DNA of 64,000 bases from Metallosphaera sedula DSM 5348. Lineage in GTDB: Archaea; Thermoproteota; Thermoprotei_A; Sulfolobales; Sulfolobaceae. The notes beneath the pieces are model-generated. The model searched no databases. It worked only from the letters and a program-made list of their open reading frames with translations, and was not told where the DNA came from. The position numbers and the translations under genes are program-made. Shown piece by piece: positions 1 to 9,778 of the stretch (position 1 is its first letter; every line of letters begins with the position of its first letter). The DNA lies in the NCBI RefSeq assembly GCF_000016605.1, contig NC_009440.1, positions 682,001 to 746,000 of the forward strand, read 5' to 3'.

Positions 1-839
1 TAGTGCTTTTCTGCGGGGAGAACTTCGACACAGGGGGGTTCAAGTGCTACATGTTCTCTCCTCCAGAGAAGGTCACAGTCTACTTCTACCGAACAGACAA
101 GCAGTTCCACACGGAGTTCCTCGAGGATATGGTAGAAGTATCGGAGGTATACGGCCTACTGATCGTGGAGAGGGATCAGGGAACCATAGGAGTCTTAAGG
201 GGTTCAAGGATTGAGGTTCTAGAGGAGATGGAAGGTTATGTTCCAGGAAAACATATGATGGGTGGACAAAGCCAAAGAAGAATTGACAGGATTATTGAGG
301 AGCTCTATCATGATTTCTTGAAGAGCTTTGGCGAAAAGGTAAACAACTATCTCCTGCCCTATCTCGAAAGCGGTAAATTAAAGGGAATTCTCCTGGGAGG
401 TCCAGGATACGCGAAGAAGGACTTCTACGACTCTGACTACATTGACTACAGATTGAAGAAACTGATCTTGCTCCCCTTGATCGATATCGGATACCAAGGA
501 GAGGCAGGGCTTAGGGAAATGGTAATGAAGTCTAAGGACGTTCTTAAGAACCAGAAATACATAGAGGTGGAGGACCTAATAGAGGAATTGAAGTATCATC
601 TAGCCAAGGATGATGGGCTAGTGGTTTATGGGAAGGAGGAAATAAACAAGGCCTTGCAGATGGGTGCCATAGACAAGTTAATTATATTTGATGACGGGAC
701 CGAGGAGAACGAGAAAATGGTTCAGGAAGCCGAGAAGTACGGAACTAAGGTTTACCTAGTAGGAGATGAGATACCTGAGGCTGAGTGGGTAAGGAAAACC
801 TTCAGTGGCATGGTGGGGAAGCTTAGGTTTAGGATCTGA
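1..839 (+). CDS. prf1: Peptide chain release factor aRF1, C-terminal part (truncated by window edge)
   Basis: This is the 3' part of archaeal class-1 release factor aRF1, which reads all three stop codons and triggers peptidyl-tRNA hydrolysis on the ribosome. The open frame runs in from the window edge, so the N-terminal stop-codon recognition domain is not visible. The decisive motif is GGQ, at about residues 87-89 of the visible part, in the context [12 protein letters not shown]; its Gln enters the peptidyl transferase centre. The remaining ~190 residues match the family's domain 3, which contacts the ABCE1 and aPelota-type partners. The next gene is convergent. Identification is firm; the true start lies outside. 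Confidence 0.93.
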   Translation, partial: VLFCGENFDTGGFKCYMFSPPEKVTVYFYRTDKQFHTEFLEDMVEVSEVYGLLIVERDQGTIGVLRGSRIEVLEEMEGYVPGKHMMGGQSQRRIDRIIEELYHDFLKSFGEKVNNYLLPYLESGKLKGILLGGPGYAKKDFYDSDYIDYRLKKLILLPLIDIGYQGEAGLREMVMKSKDVLKNQKYIEVEDLIEELKYHLAKDDGLVVYGKEEINKALQMGAIDKLIIFDDGTEENEKMVQEAEKYGTKVYLVGDEIPEAEWVRKTFSGMVGKLRFRI

Positions 840-907
840 ATTGCTGATGGGTCAATCATCTCTTCGTAACTCGGGAAAAACTCAACAAGTATGAAAGTTA
901 ATTTTGC

Positions 908-1531
908 TTAATCTATCATTTTTCTTCTCTTCATCTCGGATAGTATTCTTTGTAATGGTATGGGTGGCGTGATGCCGTAGTTCTCCTTAAACCCGGACTC
1001 TATAACTTTACCGTCCACTGAACGCCTCTCATCTATTAGTTTCTTAACCAGGTTGATCTCATCCTCCCAGTAATTCCACGGATACATAAACCATGCCCAA
1101 TCTGTAACAAGCTGAGCATAGAAATCAGGTTTGAACTTGGATGAGGTCTCGATGTGTTGAAGTGTAGCAGTTTTCATTTCTCTTGGCGAGAAGTTCTCGC
1201 TAACGTATTTACTTGTTAGGATAAGACTATCGCCTGTGTCCGTTATGTCGTCCACTATGAGTACCTTCTTGTCACTCAGATCAACCTTGTAGGGATACTT
1301 AATTCTGGCCTCAGGCGTGTGGGAAGCAGTCACGACCCAGTGCTCCACCTTAAGCGATAGTACATCGACCACGCCCAATGAATCTGCTAGCAGTCGAGCA
1401 GGGACTAGACCTCCCCTGGCCACGGCAATGATGACATCAGGAGAAAATTCGCCCTTAATCTTTTCACTAAGTATTTCGGAAAGCTTAACTATCTCCTCCC
1501 AAGTTACCACTTTTACTGGGATTTTAGGCAA
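908..1531 (-). CDS. Purine-type phosphoribosyltransferase
   Basis: This 207-residue protein belongs to the type I phosphoribosyltransferase family, which transfers the phosphoribosyl group of PRPP to a base. The PRPP-binding signature [14 protein letters not shown] lies at about residues 90-103, and an upstream [13 protein letters not shown] segment (about 38-50) forms the usual PPi-binding loop. Length and motif order fit the archaeal hypoxanthine/xanthine/guanine group, but the base specificity cannot be read from sequence. It is a single gene convergent with aRF1. The first ATG fits the family start. Confidence 0.85.
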   Translation of the reverse strand: MPKIPVKVVTWEEIVKLSEILSEKIKGEFSPDVIIAVARGGLVPARLLADSLGVVDVLSLKVEHWVVTASHTPEARIKYPYKVDLSDKKVLIVDDITDTGDSLILTSKYVSENFSPREMKTATLQHIETSSKFKPDFYAQLVTDWAWFMYPWNYWEDEINLVKKLIDERRSVDGKVIESGFKENYGITPPIPLQRILSEMKRRKMID

Positions 1532-1661
1532 GGTTTCAGGAACCCCCTACCCTTTTTGCTCAACTCCTTAATCAAGTTTACTACGCGGAACGGTAAGGTC
1601 TTTCATGCTGTGACTCATAGGTGTTGTATAACTTCACTCCACTCAACACAAATGCAACATC

Positions 1662-2384
1662 CTATAAAAGAGGTTTAAAATACTCAAAAGACGTTGTAGT
1701 TAGGAGAACGTTTACGTGTTGCCTTAAATCGTGAAGCACTTCCATTATCTCCTTCAAATATTCCTCAGGAATCGAAAACTCCATGAGGAACGTTGTTCCC
1801 TGTTCTAGGCCTAACCATGCGGTGTAACGAATAAAAGGGATAGTTTGCAAGTTTTCCTTTATATCTTTGTAGGGCGTTTTAACTAAGAGTACAAAGTCCC
1901 TCCTTCCATAGTCCACTATGAAGCCCTGTATCGTTCCTAGATTTAAAGACACCATCATCATGTCATTCAAGGTTTTGTAGCTTCTAAATCGAGAGAAGGG
2001 AAGAGGCTCTGCCTCTCCTTCATACTGAAACTCATAGACTAAGGGCTCCCATGTGGCATCAACAGTCATGTCCCATTGATCTTTCTCGTGGTTGTAAGCA
2101 TAGGGGTTTCCAGAAAAGTTCTCGATCTTGGTGACTGGTACTCCCTCTCCACTGAGGGAAAGATAGGATTTCCCCTTCAGGCTCAGTCTAATGTGTCTGT
2201 CTATCTCTTGGTCAAAGGAAATTCTCATGAATCTGTTTGCTAAAACTGGAGTGAAATACAACTCCTTAACTGACTCCAGGTAGCTCAGGATAACCTCCTT
2301 TCTCTCCTTCAGTAGACTTTCAAGTAAATCAAGATTGGGGCCAAATCTCCTCATTGCCTTCACTAGTTCTGGAAACTTAAGCAT
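1662..2384 (-). CDS. Conserved hypothetical protein, 240 aa
   Basis: I do not recognise this family. The protein is soluble and mixed alpha/beta, with an N-terminal Lys/Glu-rich helical region (about residues 1-45), a middle rich in aromatic residues (WDMTVDATWEPLVYEF, about 105-120) and no membrane segment or signal peptide. Base composition and codon use match neighbouring genes, so it is likely a real gene. It is transcribed alone, with an A/T-rich promoter-like stretch ahead of it (about 2400-2430). No function is assigned. Confidence 0.6.
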   Translation of the reverse strand: MLKFPELVKAMRRFGPNLDLLESLLKERKEVILSYLESVKELYFTPVLANRFMRISFDQEIDRHIRLSLKGKSYLSLSGEGVPVTKIENFSGNPYAYNHEKDQWDMTVDATWEPLVYEFQYEGEAEPLPFSRFRSYKTLNDMMMVSLNLGTIQGFIVDYGRRDFVLLVKTPYKDIKENLQTIPFIRYTAWLGLEQGTTFLMEFSIPEEYLKEIMEVLHDLRQHVNVLLTTTSFEYFKPLL

Positions 2385-2540
2385 CTCTGAATTTTACTCA
2401 GAAAGAGATTAAAACCTTATCATTGACTTAAACCTAGGCAGGGACATTTTGGTTTACAGATCATTGGATGACCGAATACGCCTTCGTGACTCGTTAAATA
2501 CGAAAACGTTATTATTTGATTTCCAAGGATTAATCAGTAA

Positions 2541-2627
<87 letters not shown>

Positions 2628-2828
2628 TTCCTTAAAATAGATTTATGGCTAACCTGGAGGGCTCATGTATGAAATTGGGCGTAGGTGACAAGGAGTACGA
2701 AGCCTTCCTTGACATCACGTTTCATAACTGTCTAAAGGTTTTCTAAATGAGACTTACCATGGGAAAAACAAAGAATGTTGAAAAGGTGTAAATTCTCAAG
2801 ATCCCCAGGTAGATAAAACGTATAAAAA

Positions 2829-3527
2829 TCATTTACTTTGTTGCGTACTTCCTTGTCCAGACTGGGGTTGAGAAGGGGTTTGTTTTGGATACAGATATAC
2901 CTTGTTTCCGAAAACTACGTTATTGGGAATGATCGCAATTGTATTGTCGTTCTTTGTTATATAAGTGAAAAGAGTTGTGATCTCCTCCACAACTCCTTCA
3001 TCTCCTGTTACGCTGATATGATCCTTTATTTTGAAGGGCCTCGACAAAAGGAGGAACAGTCCTGCTACCGCTTGTCCCAAAACCTGTTGGGATGCAAAGC
3101 CCACAACTATTCCTATGAATCCGCCCAGCGCTACACCGCTGGCTCCACCAGCGACCGCCCCAGCTATTGCAGCCACAAGCGCACCAATTCCCACAAGTCT
3201 GAAAACGCTTCGCATAGATGCCGAGGTGGAATGGTCGTACTTTAGTCTCAAATTCCAGTAAACAACTGATATAAATCCCTGGATAATTAAGTATCCAAAA
3301 GCTAGCGATAACAAAATGTTAACGTAGGGCTGATAGCTGGAAATAGACTGGTTTGAGACAGTAATGTAGGGCAACTGAAGTTTTATAGACTCCAGGAATG
3401 GAAAAAGAATGTTGTTTACTATAGCTTCCACAATCACAAAAAGTATGATATAGAGAACCAGTTTCCCCGTGCTCTCGGCGATCTTCTTCCTTATTTCATT
3501 CACGGATGTAATGTTTTCCTCTTTCAT
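2829..3527 (-). CDS. Small-conductance mechanosensitive channel, MscS family
   Basis: This membrane protein would release solutes on osmotic downshift. It has hydrophobic segments near residues 20-45, 65-90 and 105-130. These are followed by the glycine/alanine-rich pore helix typical of MscS (AGAVAGGASGVALGGFIG and on to GFASQQVLGQAVAGL) and then the beta domain with RPFKIKDHISV. The C-terminal tail is Gln/Ser-rich and short, so this is a compact MscS. I place the start at the ATG at 3527 because a good Shine-Dalgarno GGAGGG lies 8 nt before it. The longer frame to 3542 would need a TTG start. Confidence 0.9.
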   Translation of the reverse strand: MKEENITSVNEIRKKIAESTGKLVLYIILFVIVEAIVNNILFPFLESIKLQLPYITVSNQSISSYQPYVNILLSLAFGYLIIQGFISVVYWNLRLKYDHSTSASMRSVFRLVGIGALVAAIAGAVAGGASGVALGGFIGIVVGFASQQVLGQAVAGLFLLLSRPFKIKDHISVTGDEGVVEEITTLFTYITKNDNTIAIIPNNVVFGNKVYLYPKQTPSQPQSGQGSTQQSK

Positions 3528-3580
3528 TGTACAACCCTCCAAATCTATTACTTAATCTGAGAGAAAATAACAGAGGACTC

Positions 3581-3606
3581 TTATAAATCTACATTATAAA
3601 TCTACA
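3581..3606. repeat. Tandem 13-bp duplication carrying TATA-like elements
   Basis: The 13-mer TTATAAATCTACA occurs twice head to tail. On the minus strand each copy contains a TTTATAA element, 55-80 bp upstream of the MscS start codon at 3527. This looks like a duplicated core promoter for the MscS gene. Without transcript ends the role is inference. Confidence 0.4.
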
Positions 3607-3771
3607 TATGATCGTGATGTTAAGAATCCATGGACTCAGCGGTCTTGACAACGTGATGAATTATCCTTAAATAAAATACACAAATACTAATAATCATTCC
3701 TCTTGTTCTTCGTTGCTCATCAGTTGGAAACCCCGAGAATTTATAATTACTGAAAATGAAGTTTACTCGAA

Positions 3772-4314
3772 ATGAGAAATCCTGTCCTTGGAGGTCTTCT
3801 CCTTGCTTTAGGGGTAATGCAGTTCTGGATTTTGATGTTAATCGCGGAGGAGTTGTACCCTGGATATAACCTAAACAATAATTACATTAGTGATCTAGGT
3901 GTTGGGAAAACCGCATTAATCTTCAATTCTTCAATTATTTTGCTAGGAATAATGGTTATAGCTAGCGGAATTCTCATGTCAAGGAGATCGTTCACCCCTC
4001 TCCTAGTGGTAGGAGGACTAGGAATGATGGGGGTAGGTCTATTCCCCGAAACCACAGGAACACCACATCTAGTGTCCGCTTTAATAGCCTTCCTCTTCTC
4101 AGGTTTAGCCTCTTTCCCAGCCTTCCGTCTTACCAAAACCCCTGTGAGATATTCCTACCCTGTGTTGGGTCTCATTTCCCTGGCCAGCCTATTCCTCTTT
4201 ATCTCGCATAACTATCTAGGTTTAGGACCAGGTGGAATGGAGAGAATGATTGTACTCCCTGATATAATATGGTCTATTTCATTTGGTTCTTCGGTGGTGA
4301 AGAATGAGGCTTAG
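3772..4314 (+). CDS. DUF998-family membrane protein
   Basis: This 180-residue integral membrane protein has about six hydrophobic segments. It shows hallmarks of the DUF998 family: an N-terminal helix, then NYISDLGVGKTALIFNSS (about residues 37-54), GVGLFPE (about 86-92) and a following His before the next helix (TPHLVSALIAFLFSG). The function of the family is unknown. A TATA-like AATTTATAATT at about 3739-3749 puts the transcription start close to the ATG, so the mRNA is likely leaderless. The 3' end overlaps the next gene by 11 nt, suggesting co-expression. Confidence 0.75.
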   Translation: MRNPVLGGLLLALGVMQFWILMLIAEELYPGYNLNNNYISDLGVGKTALIFNSSIILLGIMVIASGILMSRRSFTPLLVVGGLGMMGVGLFPETTGTPHLVSALIAFLFSGLASFPAFRLTKTPVRYSYPVLGLISLASLFLFISHNYLGLGPGGMERMIVLPDIIWSISFGSSVVKNEA

Positions 4315-4735
4315 GCAACCCCCGAGGATAAAGGTCCTTGAGGCATTGGGAGCTATAGCTGATCAGAGGGTTAGGAAGGTAGACAATCACTACGAAGTTA
4401 TCTCATCTGAAGGGGACAGAAAATATACCGTTTCCGTCGAGGGGAACAACGTTTCAAGTGATGACAATGGGACAAGGTTCAGGAACTACGTGGGTTACCC
4501 CATCATCGCAGTATTAATGTTAGAGGGAAGACTTCCCTATGACGAGGAACTGGCAAAGGCGTTAGCGGGTATACCGTGGAGGAAGCTCAATGAGGAGATG
4601 AAGGATTACTCTAAGGTAGAAGAGATAGTGTTGAAGAGGGCAGAGGAGAAAGGAGTAAAAAGGGAGAGAATAGAAGATTTCGTGAACAGGGTGATGGAGA
4701 ACGTTAGAAGACTTGGACTCAACAAAGTTACCTGA
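4304..4735 (+). CDS. Conserved hypothetical protein, 143 aa
   Basis: I do not recognise the family. The N-terminal half is beta-rich and basic (about residues 1-60); the C-terminal half is predicted helical and charged (AKALAGIPWRKLNEEMKDY, then KRAEEKGVKRERIEDF). There are no membrane segments or cysteines. It starts inside the end of the DUF998 gene and is followed 17 nt later by an amidase gene on the same strand, so the three genes probably form one transcript. Confidence 0.65.
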   Translation: MRLRQPPRIKVLEALGAIADQRVRKVDNHYEVISSEGDRKYTVSVEGNNVSSDDNGTRFRNYVGYPIIAVLMLEGRLPYDEELAKALAGIPWRKLNEEMKDYSKVEEIVLKRAEEKGVKRERIEDFVNRVMENVRRLGLNKVT

Positions 4736-4752
4736 ACCCCTACAGAGGATAG

Positions 4753-5919
4753 ATGAAGATGTCATTAGAGAGATTGAATTCTCAATATAACGCCTTCATT
4801 ACCCTGCATGAGATGAGGGGCAGGGACGGACCACTCACCGGCTTAACCTTTGGAGTAAAGGACGTGATTGAGACCTCAGGAGTTAGGACCACGGCAGGTT
4901 CAAGGATACTCTTGGACAACGTTCCCAAGAGGAATGCCCTCATCGTGGATAGGATCCTGAGTATGGGTGGGACAATCCTGGGAAAGACCAATACCCACGA
5001 GTTTGCTGTCGGGGCCACCAACACCTCATCCGTGGCCGGTCCGGCTAGGAATCCCAGGGACAGGGATAGGATAAGTGGCGGTTCAAGCGGAGGTTCCGCG
5101 GTAGCGGTTGCACTTAACATGGTGGATGTGGGAGTAGGGACTGACACGGGTGGTTCAGTTAGGATTCCTGCCTCTCTCTGCGGAGTTATAGGTTTCAAGC
5201 CGTCATATGGTCTTTTCCCCATGAGTGGTGTCATTCCCTTCAGTTGGTCCCTGGACACCCTGGGCTTCCTGACAAGGGACCATGAGACCCTGTGGAGGGT
5301 TCTAGTGGCCCTGACCCCAGCGGAAGGAAAGAAGGCTTATGTTCGTTCTCCTAGAACCAGACCTAGGGTGGGAGTTTTCCTCTTCGACGACTCCACCAAA
5401 GATCTCCTAGAGAAAGCGATGGAATATTTCCCCCAGGCTAGACCTGTCAACCTTCCAAACATGATAAGGTACGGAAGGTGGGCTAGGAGGGTAATAGCTA
5501 CCAGTGAAGGGGCGTCATATCACCTGACTTGGCTCAGGAGCAAGGAGGAGATGTACTTCCCTGATGTGAGGGATATCCTGAAATCTGGTCTGAGCATTAG
5601 TGCAGTGGACTACGTGAACGCATTAAGACTAAGGAAACTTATTCTAGAGGAATACATGAGCGTCTTCAAGGACGTGGACGTCATACTCTCCCCGACAACG
5701 AGGATTCCTGCTCCCAAGATATCAGAGGTACAGGGAAGGGAGAAGGAATTTAGGGAGGACTTAGTGGCCAATACGGAGCTATTTAACTTGGTCGGTGCCC
5801 CTTCCATCAGCATTCCCTTTTTTGAGAGAGATGGGTTACCCCTTGGTCTCATGATAAGTGGTGAGCCATACAAAGATGGTGTTGTTTTAGAGGTAGCGAG
5901 GCAGATTTTACCCAATTGA
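4753..5919 (+). CDS. Amidase signature (GatA-like) family hydrolase
   Basis: A 388-residue member of the amidase signature superfamily. It has the Ser-cisSer-Lys catalytic triad context: Lys in [10 protein letters not shown] (about residue 36), and the Gly/Ser-rich stretch [16 protein letters not shown] with the downstream [15 protein letters not shown] segment holding the nucleophilic Ser (about 112-150). It is shorter than typical GatA (about 480 residues) and has no gatB or gatC beside it, so a stand-alone amidase is more likely than the tRNA amidotransferase subunit. The ATG at 4753 has GAGG four bases upstream. The stop overlaps the convergent PEP carboxylase gene by 12 bp. Confidence 0.85.
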   Translation: MKMSLERLNSQYNAFITLHEMRGRDGPLTGLTFGVKDVIETSGVRTTAGSRILLDNVPKRNALIVDRILSMGGTILGKTNTHEFAVGATNTSSVAGPARNPRDRDRISGGSSGGSAVAVALNMVDVGVGTDTGGSVRIPASLCGVIGFKPSYGLFPMSGVIPFSWSLDTLGFLTRDHETLWRVLVALTPAEGKKAYVRSPRTRPRVGVFLFDDSTKDLLEKAMEYFPQARPVNLPNMIRYGRWARRVIATSEGASYHLTWLRSKEEMYFPDVRDILKSGLSISAVDYVNALRLRKLILEEYMSVFKDVDVILSPTTRIPAPKISEVQGREKEFREDLVANTELFNLVGAPSISIPFFERDGLPLGLMISGEPYKDGVVLEVARQILPN

Positions 5920-7458
5920 CTTCCTGATGACTGCCATTTCCCTCGCATATTGTTTGACTTCGTTATATTTCTTCTCCTTGAGTGATAGCATAAGAAGTTG
6001 TGATAGTAGAGCGTGCTTCTTGGTCTCATAACTTCTAGGTCCTATCTTTACCCCCATGCTCTCCAGGTATTTGATGTCCTCCTCTAGCTTCTTTGAGATT
6101 TCCGCGTCTAGATACCCGTACGACACAAGGGTTGAGAGCCCTTCAGGGTTAATGAACTCTGAGGCCTTCTGCAGGTCATTCTTTAGGAACTTGTAGTTCT
6201 CCTCCAGTATATTCCACTGCATCTCGTTTAGTTTGCCGAGTGAAGAGATGCCAATGACCTCTGGGGGGAGGCCAACGCTGTACAGGGAGCCCACAAAGGT
6301 GATCGCTCTTGGCAACATCACCTTTCCTGTACTCCTTGCGTATCCAAACAGACTAATGTGGAGTTTCCTTGCCCTTCTCCTAGGCAGATGAAGGGCTACC
6401 GTGTTGATCAGGTTGGCCAAGCTCTCTATCACGGGTTGATAGGATAGTGTGTAGGTTTCTATGATGTCCCTGGTAACCTTCTTTTCCTCCTCACCTAGGA
6501 TCCTTGGTTCCTTGACCTCCTCCCTGTTTATGTGGGAAATTGCCCCCTTCACCTGTTCCTCGCTGTAGTCATACTTGAAGGCAGACTGAATGGTAAACGT
6601 GTAAACCCCCTCGTACTCTTCCATTACTCTCTGATAGTTCTCGGGGCTTAGGTGGCCTCTAAAGGGTAAAGAACCTACTCCTATGATGGGAAAGATTGGA
6701 ATTCCCAACTCCTCAGCAAGCTTCCCAGCCTCGCTTAAGGCGTACTTTGCCAGAAGTACCGCTGTCAGCATGCCGTAATTCATGGCAGGATCCGATCTGG
6801 CAATGAACAGCCTCATGTATGACGGCTTAATTGCACGATAGTACCCCTCAATAATGTTCCTTGTGTTAAGGAGTGAGTCCTTATCCTCTATGAGAGGTAT
6901 AACCTCTATCCTCTTGGGATAGATCTCCCCCACTAGATCCCTCACGTAAACTCCGTCCTGAAGTTCGATGTTTTCTTCCATGGCCACTGCACGTTCGTAA
7001 TACCTGGCCACAGATATGATGTCACTTGCGTTAGTGGTGAAGGGAAGAATAACCTCAAACACCGGGACTACTTTCCTGCCGTAAAATCTCTCGGCAACGT
7101 CAAAGGTAATGGGTATGCTCTCCATGGTCTCTGCGAAAACCTTCCTCTCTGCCCCCTCTATTTTGGGGTTAGGTAACCTATACGTGAGGAAAATGTCCTC
7201 ACCCAGGATGTTGTTTTTAAAGTACTCGTCAAATGAGGAAAACAACTTCCTAACCACGTGGGTGTCTACATCCTTGCCCTCAGCGTCCCACATGACCTCG
7301 TGCACGTTGAGCCTGGAGAACGCGTAATATGCCTCTATTACTTCTGCCTCTCCCTCAATAACATCGCCTTTAGCCCATTCTGGGACGGTTGCGTTATCTG
7401 GATGCTGGGTAGACATGGTTCTAGGTATGGGTCGCATTTCTTGAGAAATACTTACCAA
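5908..7458 (-). CDS. ppcA: Archaeal-type phosphoenolpyruvate carboxylase
   Basis: This 516-residue protein is the archaeal-type (PepcA) PEP carboxylase, which forms oxaloacetate from PEP and bicarbonate as an anaplerotic step. It begins with the characteristic [13 protein letters not shown] segment (about residues 12-24) and carries the family's [22 protein letters not shown] region (about 220-240) and a [18 protein letters not shown] motif near residue 260. The length agrees with archaeal PEPC and is about half that of the bacterial enzyme. In Sulfolobales it connects the autotrophic 3-hydroxypropionate/4-hydroxybutyrate cycle to C4 acids. The start may be Met1 or Met8. Confidence 0.93.
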   Translation of the reverse strand: MVSISQEMRPIPRTMSTQHPDNATVPEWAKGDVIEGEAEVIEAYYAFSRLNVHEVMWDAEGKDVDTHVVRKLFSSFDEYFKNNILGEDIFLTYRLPNPKIEGAERKVFAETMESIPITFDVAERFYGRKVVPVFEVILPFTTNASDIISVARYYERAVAMEENIELQDGVYVRDLVGEIYPKRIEVIPLIEDKDSLLNTRNIIEGYYRAIKPSYMRLFIARSDPAMNYGMLTAVLLAKYALSEAGKLAEELGIPIFPIIGVGSLPFRGHLSPENYQRVMEEYEGVYTFTIQSAFKYDYSEEQVKGAISHINREEVKEPRILGEEEKKVTRDIIETYTLSYQPVIESLANLINTVALHLPRRRARKLHISLFGYARSTGKVMLPRAITFVGSLYSVGLPPEVIGISSLGKLNEMQWNILEENYKFLKNDLQKASEFINPEGLSTLVSYGYLDAEISKKLEEDIKYLESMGVKIGPRSYETKKHALLSQLLMLSLKEKKYNEVKQYAREMAVIRKSIG

Positions 7459-7491
7459 CGCTTTTAAGGTTTTACAGTGAAGACTGAATAC

Positions 7492-7935
7492 ATGGTGGAT
7501 GTAGGTCAGCCCGCACCCGATTTTGAGGCTGAGGGTTCAACGGGAAAGGTTAGTCTATCCAGTCTAAGAGGAAAGAAGGTAGTACTCTACTTCTATCCCA
7601 AGTCATTTACGCCTGGATGTACAAGGGAGATACAAAGGTTCGTGGAACTCTACGACGAGTTTATAAAGGCTGGAGCTGAGGTCATAGGAGTCAGTGTCGA
7701 CTCTGTGAGTACTCAGAAAAGGTTTAGCGAGAAGTATGGTGCAAAGTTCCCAGTCGTTTCCGATCACGAGAAAAAGATTTCATCGTCCTATGGTGTCCTC
7801 AACGAAAAGGGCACGAGCGCACAAAGGGTCACCTTTGTGATAGACGCCCAAGGCGTGATTAGGGCGGTTCTCAGGAATTTGAAAAAAGCGGAGGATCACG
7901 CTGATAGGGCACTTGAAGAAGTAAAGAAAATATGA
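7492..7935 (+). CDS. Peroxiredoxin, Bcp/PrxQ type
   Basis: This thiol peroxidase of the Bcp/PrxQ group reduces hydroperoxides. The peroxidatic cysteine is in [18 protein letters not shown] (about residue 43 from the chosen start), with the Thr and Arg of the active site also present. The usual resolving Cys five residues later is replaced (C-TREI-Q), so this is a one-Cys-type variant. A TATA-like CTTTTAAGG at 7461-7469 lies about 25 nt before the ATG at 7492, which favours that leaderless start over the upstream GTG at 7477. Its promoter abuts the divergent ppcA gene. Confidence 0.9.
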   Translation: MVDVGQPAPDFEAEGSTGKVSLSSLRGKKVVLYFYPKSFTPGCTREIQRFVELYDEFIKAGAEVIGVSVDSVSTQKRFSEKYGAKFPVVSDHEKKISSSYGVLNEKGTSAQRVTFVIDAQGVIRAVLRNLKKAEDHADRALEEVKKI

Positions 7936-8040
7936 GTTCTTGACAAGTTAGAACGCGGCGCCCACACTGACTCTTTTTGTGATTTCCAAGACAGGGGTCC
8001 TGCTAAACTGTGGACTCTTCCCTCAAGTTTTTTTGGGCAT

Positions 8041-9537
8041 TCAACTAGAAATAACCCTTCTGTACGGCCTCTCCTTAAAGGCTGTAATCGGGTCATTTAG
8101 TACCTTGGGAATTCTAGATACTACGTCAGACGCTGTCAGGTGTGCCCCTAGTTCCCTATAGGCTAGGGTGCCAGAGAGACTATTCACAAGCGCTCCTAAT
8201 CCAGCTGAAATGTAGGGTGAATACCCCTGTGCCATAAAGGTCGCAATGATCCCCGTAAGTGTGTCCCCTGTTCCTCCTGCAGTCATTCCAGGATTTCCAG
8301 CCTTGTTAAGCCTAAAGGAATACCCATCACTTATGATGTCTAGATAACCCTTCAGGAGCACAACGCAGTTACAGGTTCTAGCCTTCTCCACGACCTGGTT
8401 AATCCTTTCTCTTTCGTTCTCCTTCTGTTCCTCGCCAAAGAAGATCTTAAATTCCCCTGGATGAGGGGTAATGACCACGTTCTTTGAAAGCTTTGAACCC
8501 TTCATTATCTTCAGGCCATCAGCGTCTAGCACGAGGGGTTTCCCAAGTCTCATTACCATTTCCACGAATGTTGGGGTTGCCTTGACAGTCTCCTCCTCTA
8601 GGCCCAGGCCAGGCCCGAAAACCACAGCGTTGGCCTTCTCCACCCACGGTCCTAGCTCCTTGATGTTACTCTCGTTAAAGTTCCTCCCAGAGAGCTTAAC
8701 CGCAATTAGATCCGGAGAGTAGCTGGAGATAGCCTCCGCCGTTCTCTCGGGAGAGGCCACGTATACCAGGTCTGCCCCAGTCCTCAAGCTAGCTAACGCC
8801 GATAGGGCTGGCGCACCCGAAAAGGTTGAGCTTCCCCCCACAATTAGAACCCTCCCTCCTACACCTTTTCTGCTTCTCATGTCTCTTTGCTTAAGCGTCA
8901 GAAGATCTCCCGGTCCCATGTAAATTGATGCCTCTGGAGGAATGCCTATCTTCTTAACCACGTACTTAAAGTTGTACTTCAAAAGTCCTGGTTTCACGTC
9001 GTGGAATGTAACCACGAGATCTGGCGAGACAAACTCTCCTAGGGCCTCTCCAGTATCTGGATCTATCCCCGAGGGAACATCTATTGCCACCTTGAAGCCC
9101 TTGGACGCATTGAAAAGCGAGATGGCATGATTAAATGGATATCTCACCTTTCCCCTCACTCCCGTCCCCAGCATGGCATCTACGAGCACATCCGCCTTTA
9201 GTGGGGAATCTAGGTCGTCTATCCTTAATACCCTCACAGAGAAGTCCATTTCTTCCAGAGCCCCATAGTTCACTAGAGCGTCCCTGTGCTTGATTTCGCC
9301 CATGGTAATCACTGTCACGTTGGCTCCCCTATCGGCCAGATGTCTCGCCGTAACCAGCCCATCACCACCCTTCCCACCGTGGCCCACAAACACAATGACG
9401 CTCAGGGAACTTGTCCCCATCTCCCTCTCTATCTCGTCTGCGACCGATCTGCCAGCGTTTTCCATGAGTTGTAGTGTGGAAACGCCAAACGCCTCGGAGT
9501 TAATCTCCAGGACTCTCATCTGAGAAGAGGTGATCAT
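8041..9537 (-). CDS. nnr: Bifunctional NAD(P)HX epimerase / ADP-dependent NAD(P)HX dehydratase
   Basis: This repair enzyme restores hydrated NADH and NADPH. The N-terminal YjeF_N epimerase domain (about residues 1-210) has FVGHGGKGGDGLVTARHLADRG for nucleotide binding and AIDVPSGIDPDTGE. The C-terminal carbohydrate-kinase-like dehydratase domain (about 225-498) has the catalytic Asp in NPGMTAGGTGDTLTG. The total length, 498 aa, is standard for the fused protein. The 31 nt before the start separate it from a C/D-box RNA candidate on the same strand, so the two may be transcribed together. Confidence 0.93.
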   Translation of the reverse strand: MITSSQMRVLEINSEAFGVSTLQLMENAGRSVADEIEREMGTSSLSVIVFVGHGGKGGDGLVTARHLADRGANVTVITMGEIKHRDALVNYGALEEMDFSVRVLRIDDLDSPLKADVLVDAMLGTGVRGKVRYPFNHAISLFNASKGFKVAIDVPSGIDPDTGEALGEFVSPDLVVTFHDVKPGLLKYNFKYVVKKIGIPPEASIYMGPGDLLTLKQRDMRSRKGVGGRVLIVGGSSTFSGAPALSALASLRTGADLVYVASPERTAEAISSYSPDLIAVKLSGRNFNESNIKELGPWVEKANAVVFGPGLGLEEETVKATPTFVEMVMRLGKPLVLDADGLKIMKGSKLSKNVVITPHPGEFKIFFGEEQKENERERINQVVEKARTCNCVVLLKGYLDIISDGYSFRLNKAGNPGMTAGGTGDTLTGIIATFMAQGYSPYISAGLGALVNSLSGTLAYRELGAHLTASDVVSRIPKVLNDPITAFKERPYRRVISS

Positions 9538-9567
9538 GTGAGCATGACTCCCTTAAGGATAATATTT

Positions 9568-9620
9568 TTTCAGGTTCGAGTTACTTCATCATGAATCAAA
9601 ATTGGAGTCACTCATCATCT
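9568..9620 (-). ncRNA. C/D-box guide sRNA candidate
   Basis: Read on the minus strand, the elements of an archaeal C/D sRNA follow in order with the usual spacings. C box ATGATGA is at 9618-9612, then a 12-nt guide GTGACTCCAATT, D' box TTGA, a 3-nt linker, C' box ATGATGA (9592-9586), a 12-nt guide AGTAACTCGAAC, and D box CTGA (9573-9570). Such RNAs direct ribose 2'-O-methylation by fibrillarin at the nucleotide paired five bases upstream of D or D'. An A/T-rich element at about 9640-9650 could be its promoter. Targets were not identified. Confidence 0.7.
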
Positions 9621-9778
9621 AAGTTTAAATAGTTCAACATCAAATTAAGTCAGCTTGTTAAAATCTTTATCTTTCCTGTGGATTTTTAACCTTATTACTG
9701 ATTTTATGGGATATGTATTATAATGGTCAATAATCAAAGTTTATTAGCTTGTGCGAATCCGTGTATATAGTGATCCAT

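Noticed and set aside
2672-2746. Short frame MKLGVGDKEYEAFLD... after the tRNA gene
   Set aside because: About 25 codons, no clear promoter, no recognisable motif. It could be a gene remnant but cannot be supported.
3613-3655. Possible C/D sRNA with GTGATGT and GTGATGA
   Set aside because: No D box (CTGA) follows the second C-like box, and the first is imperfect.
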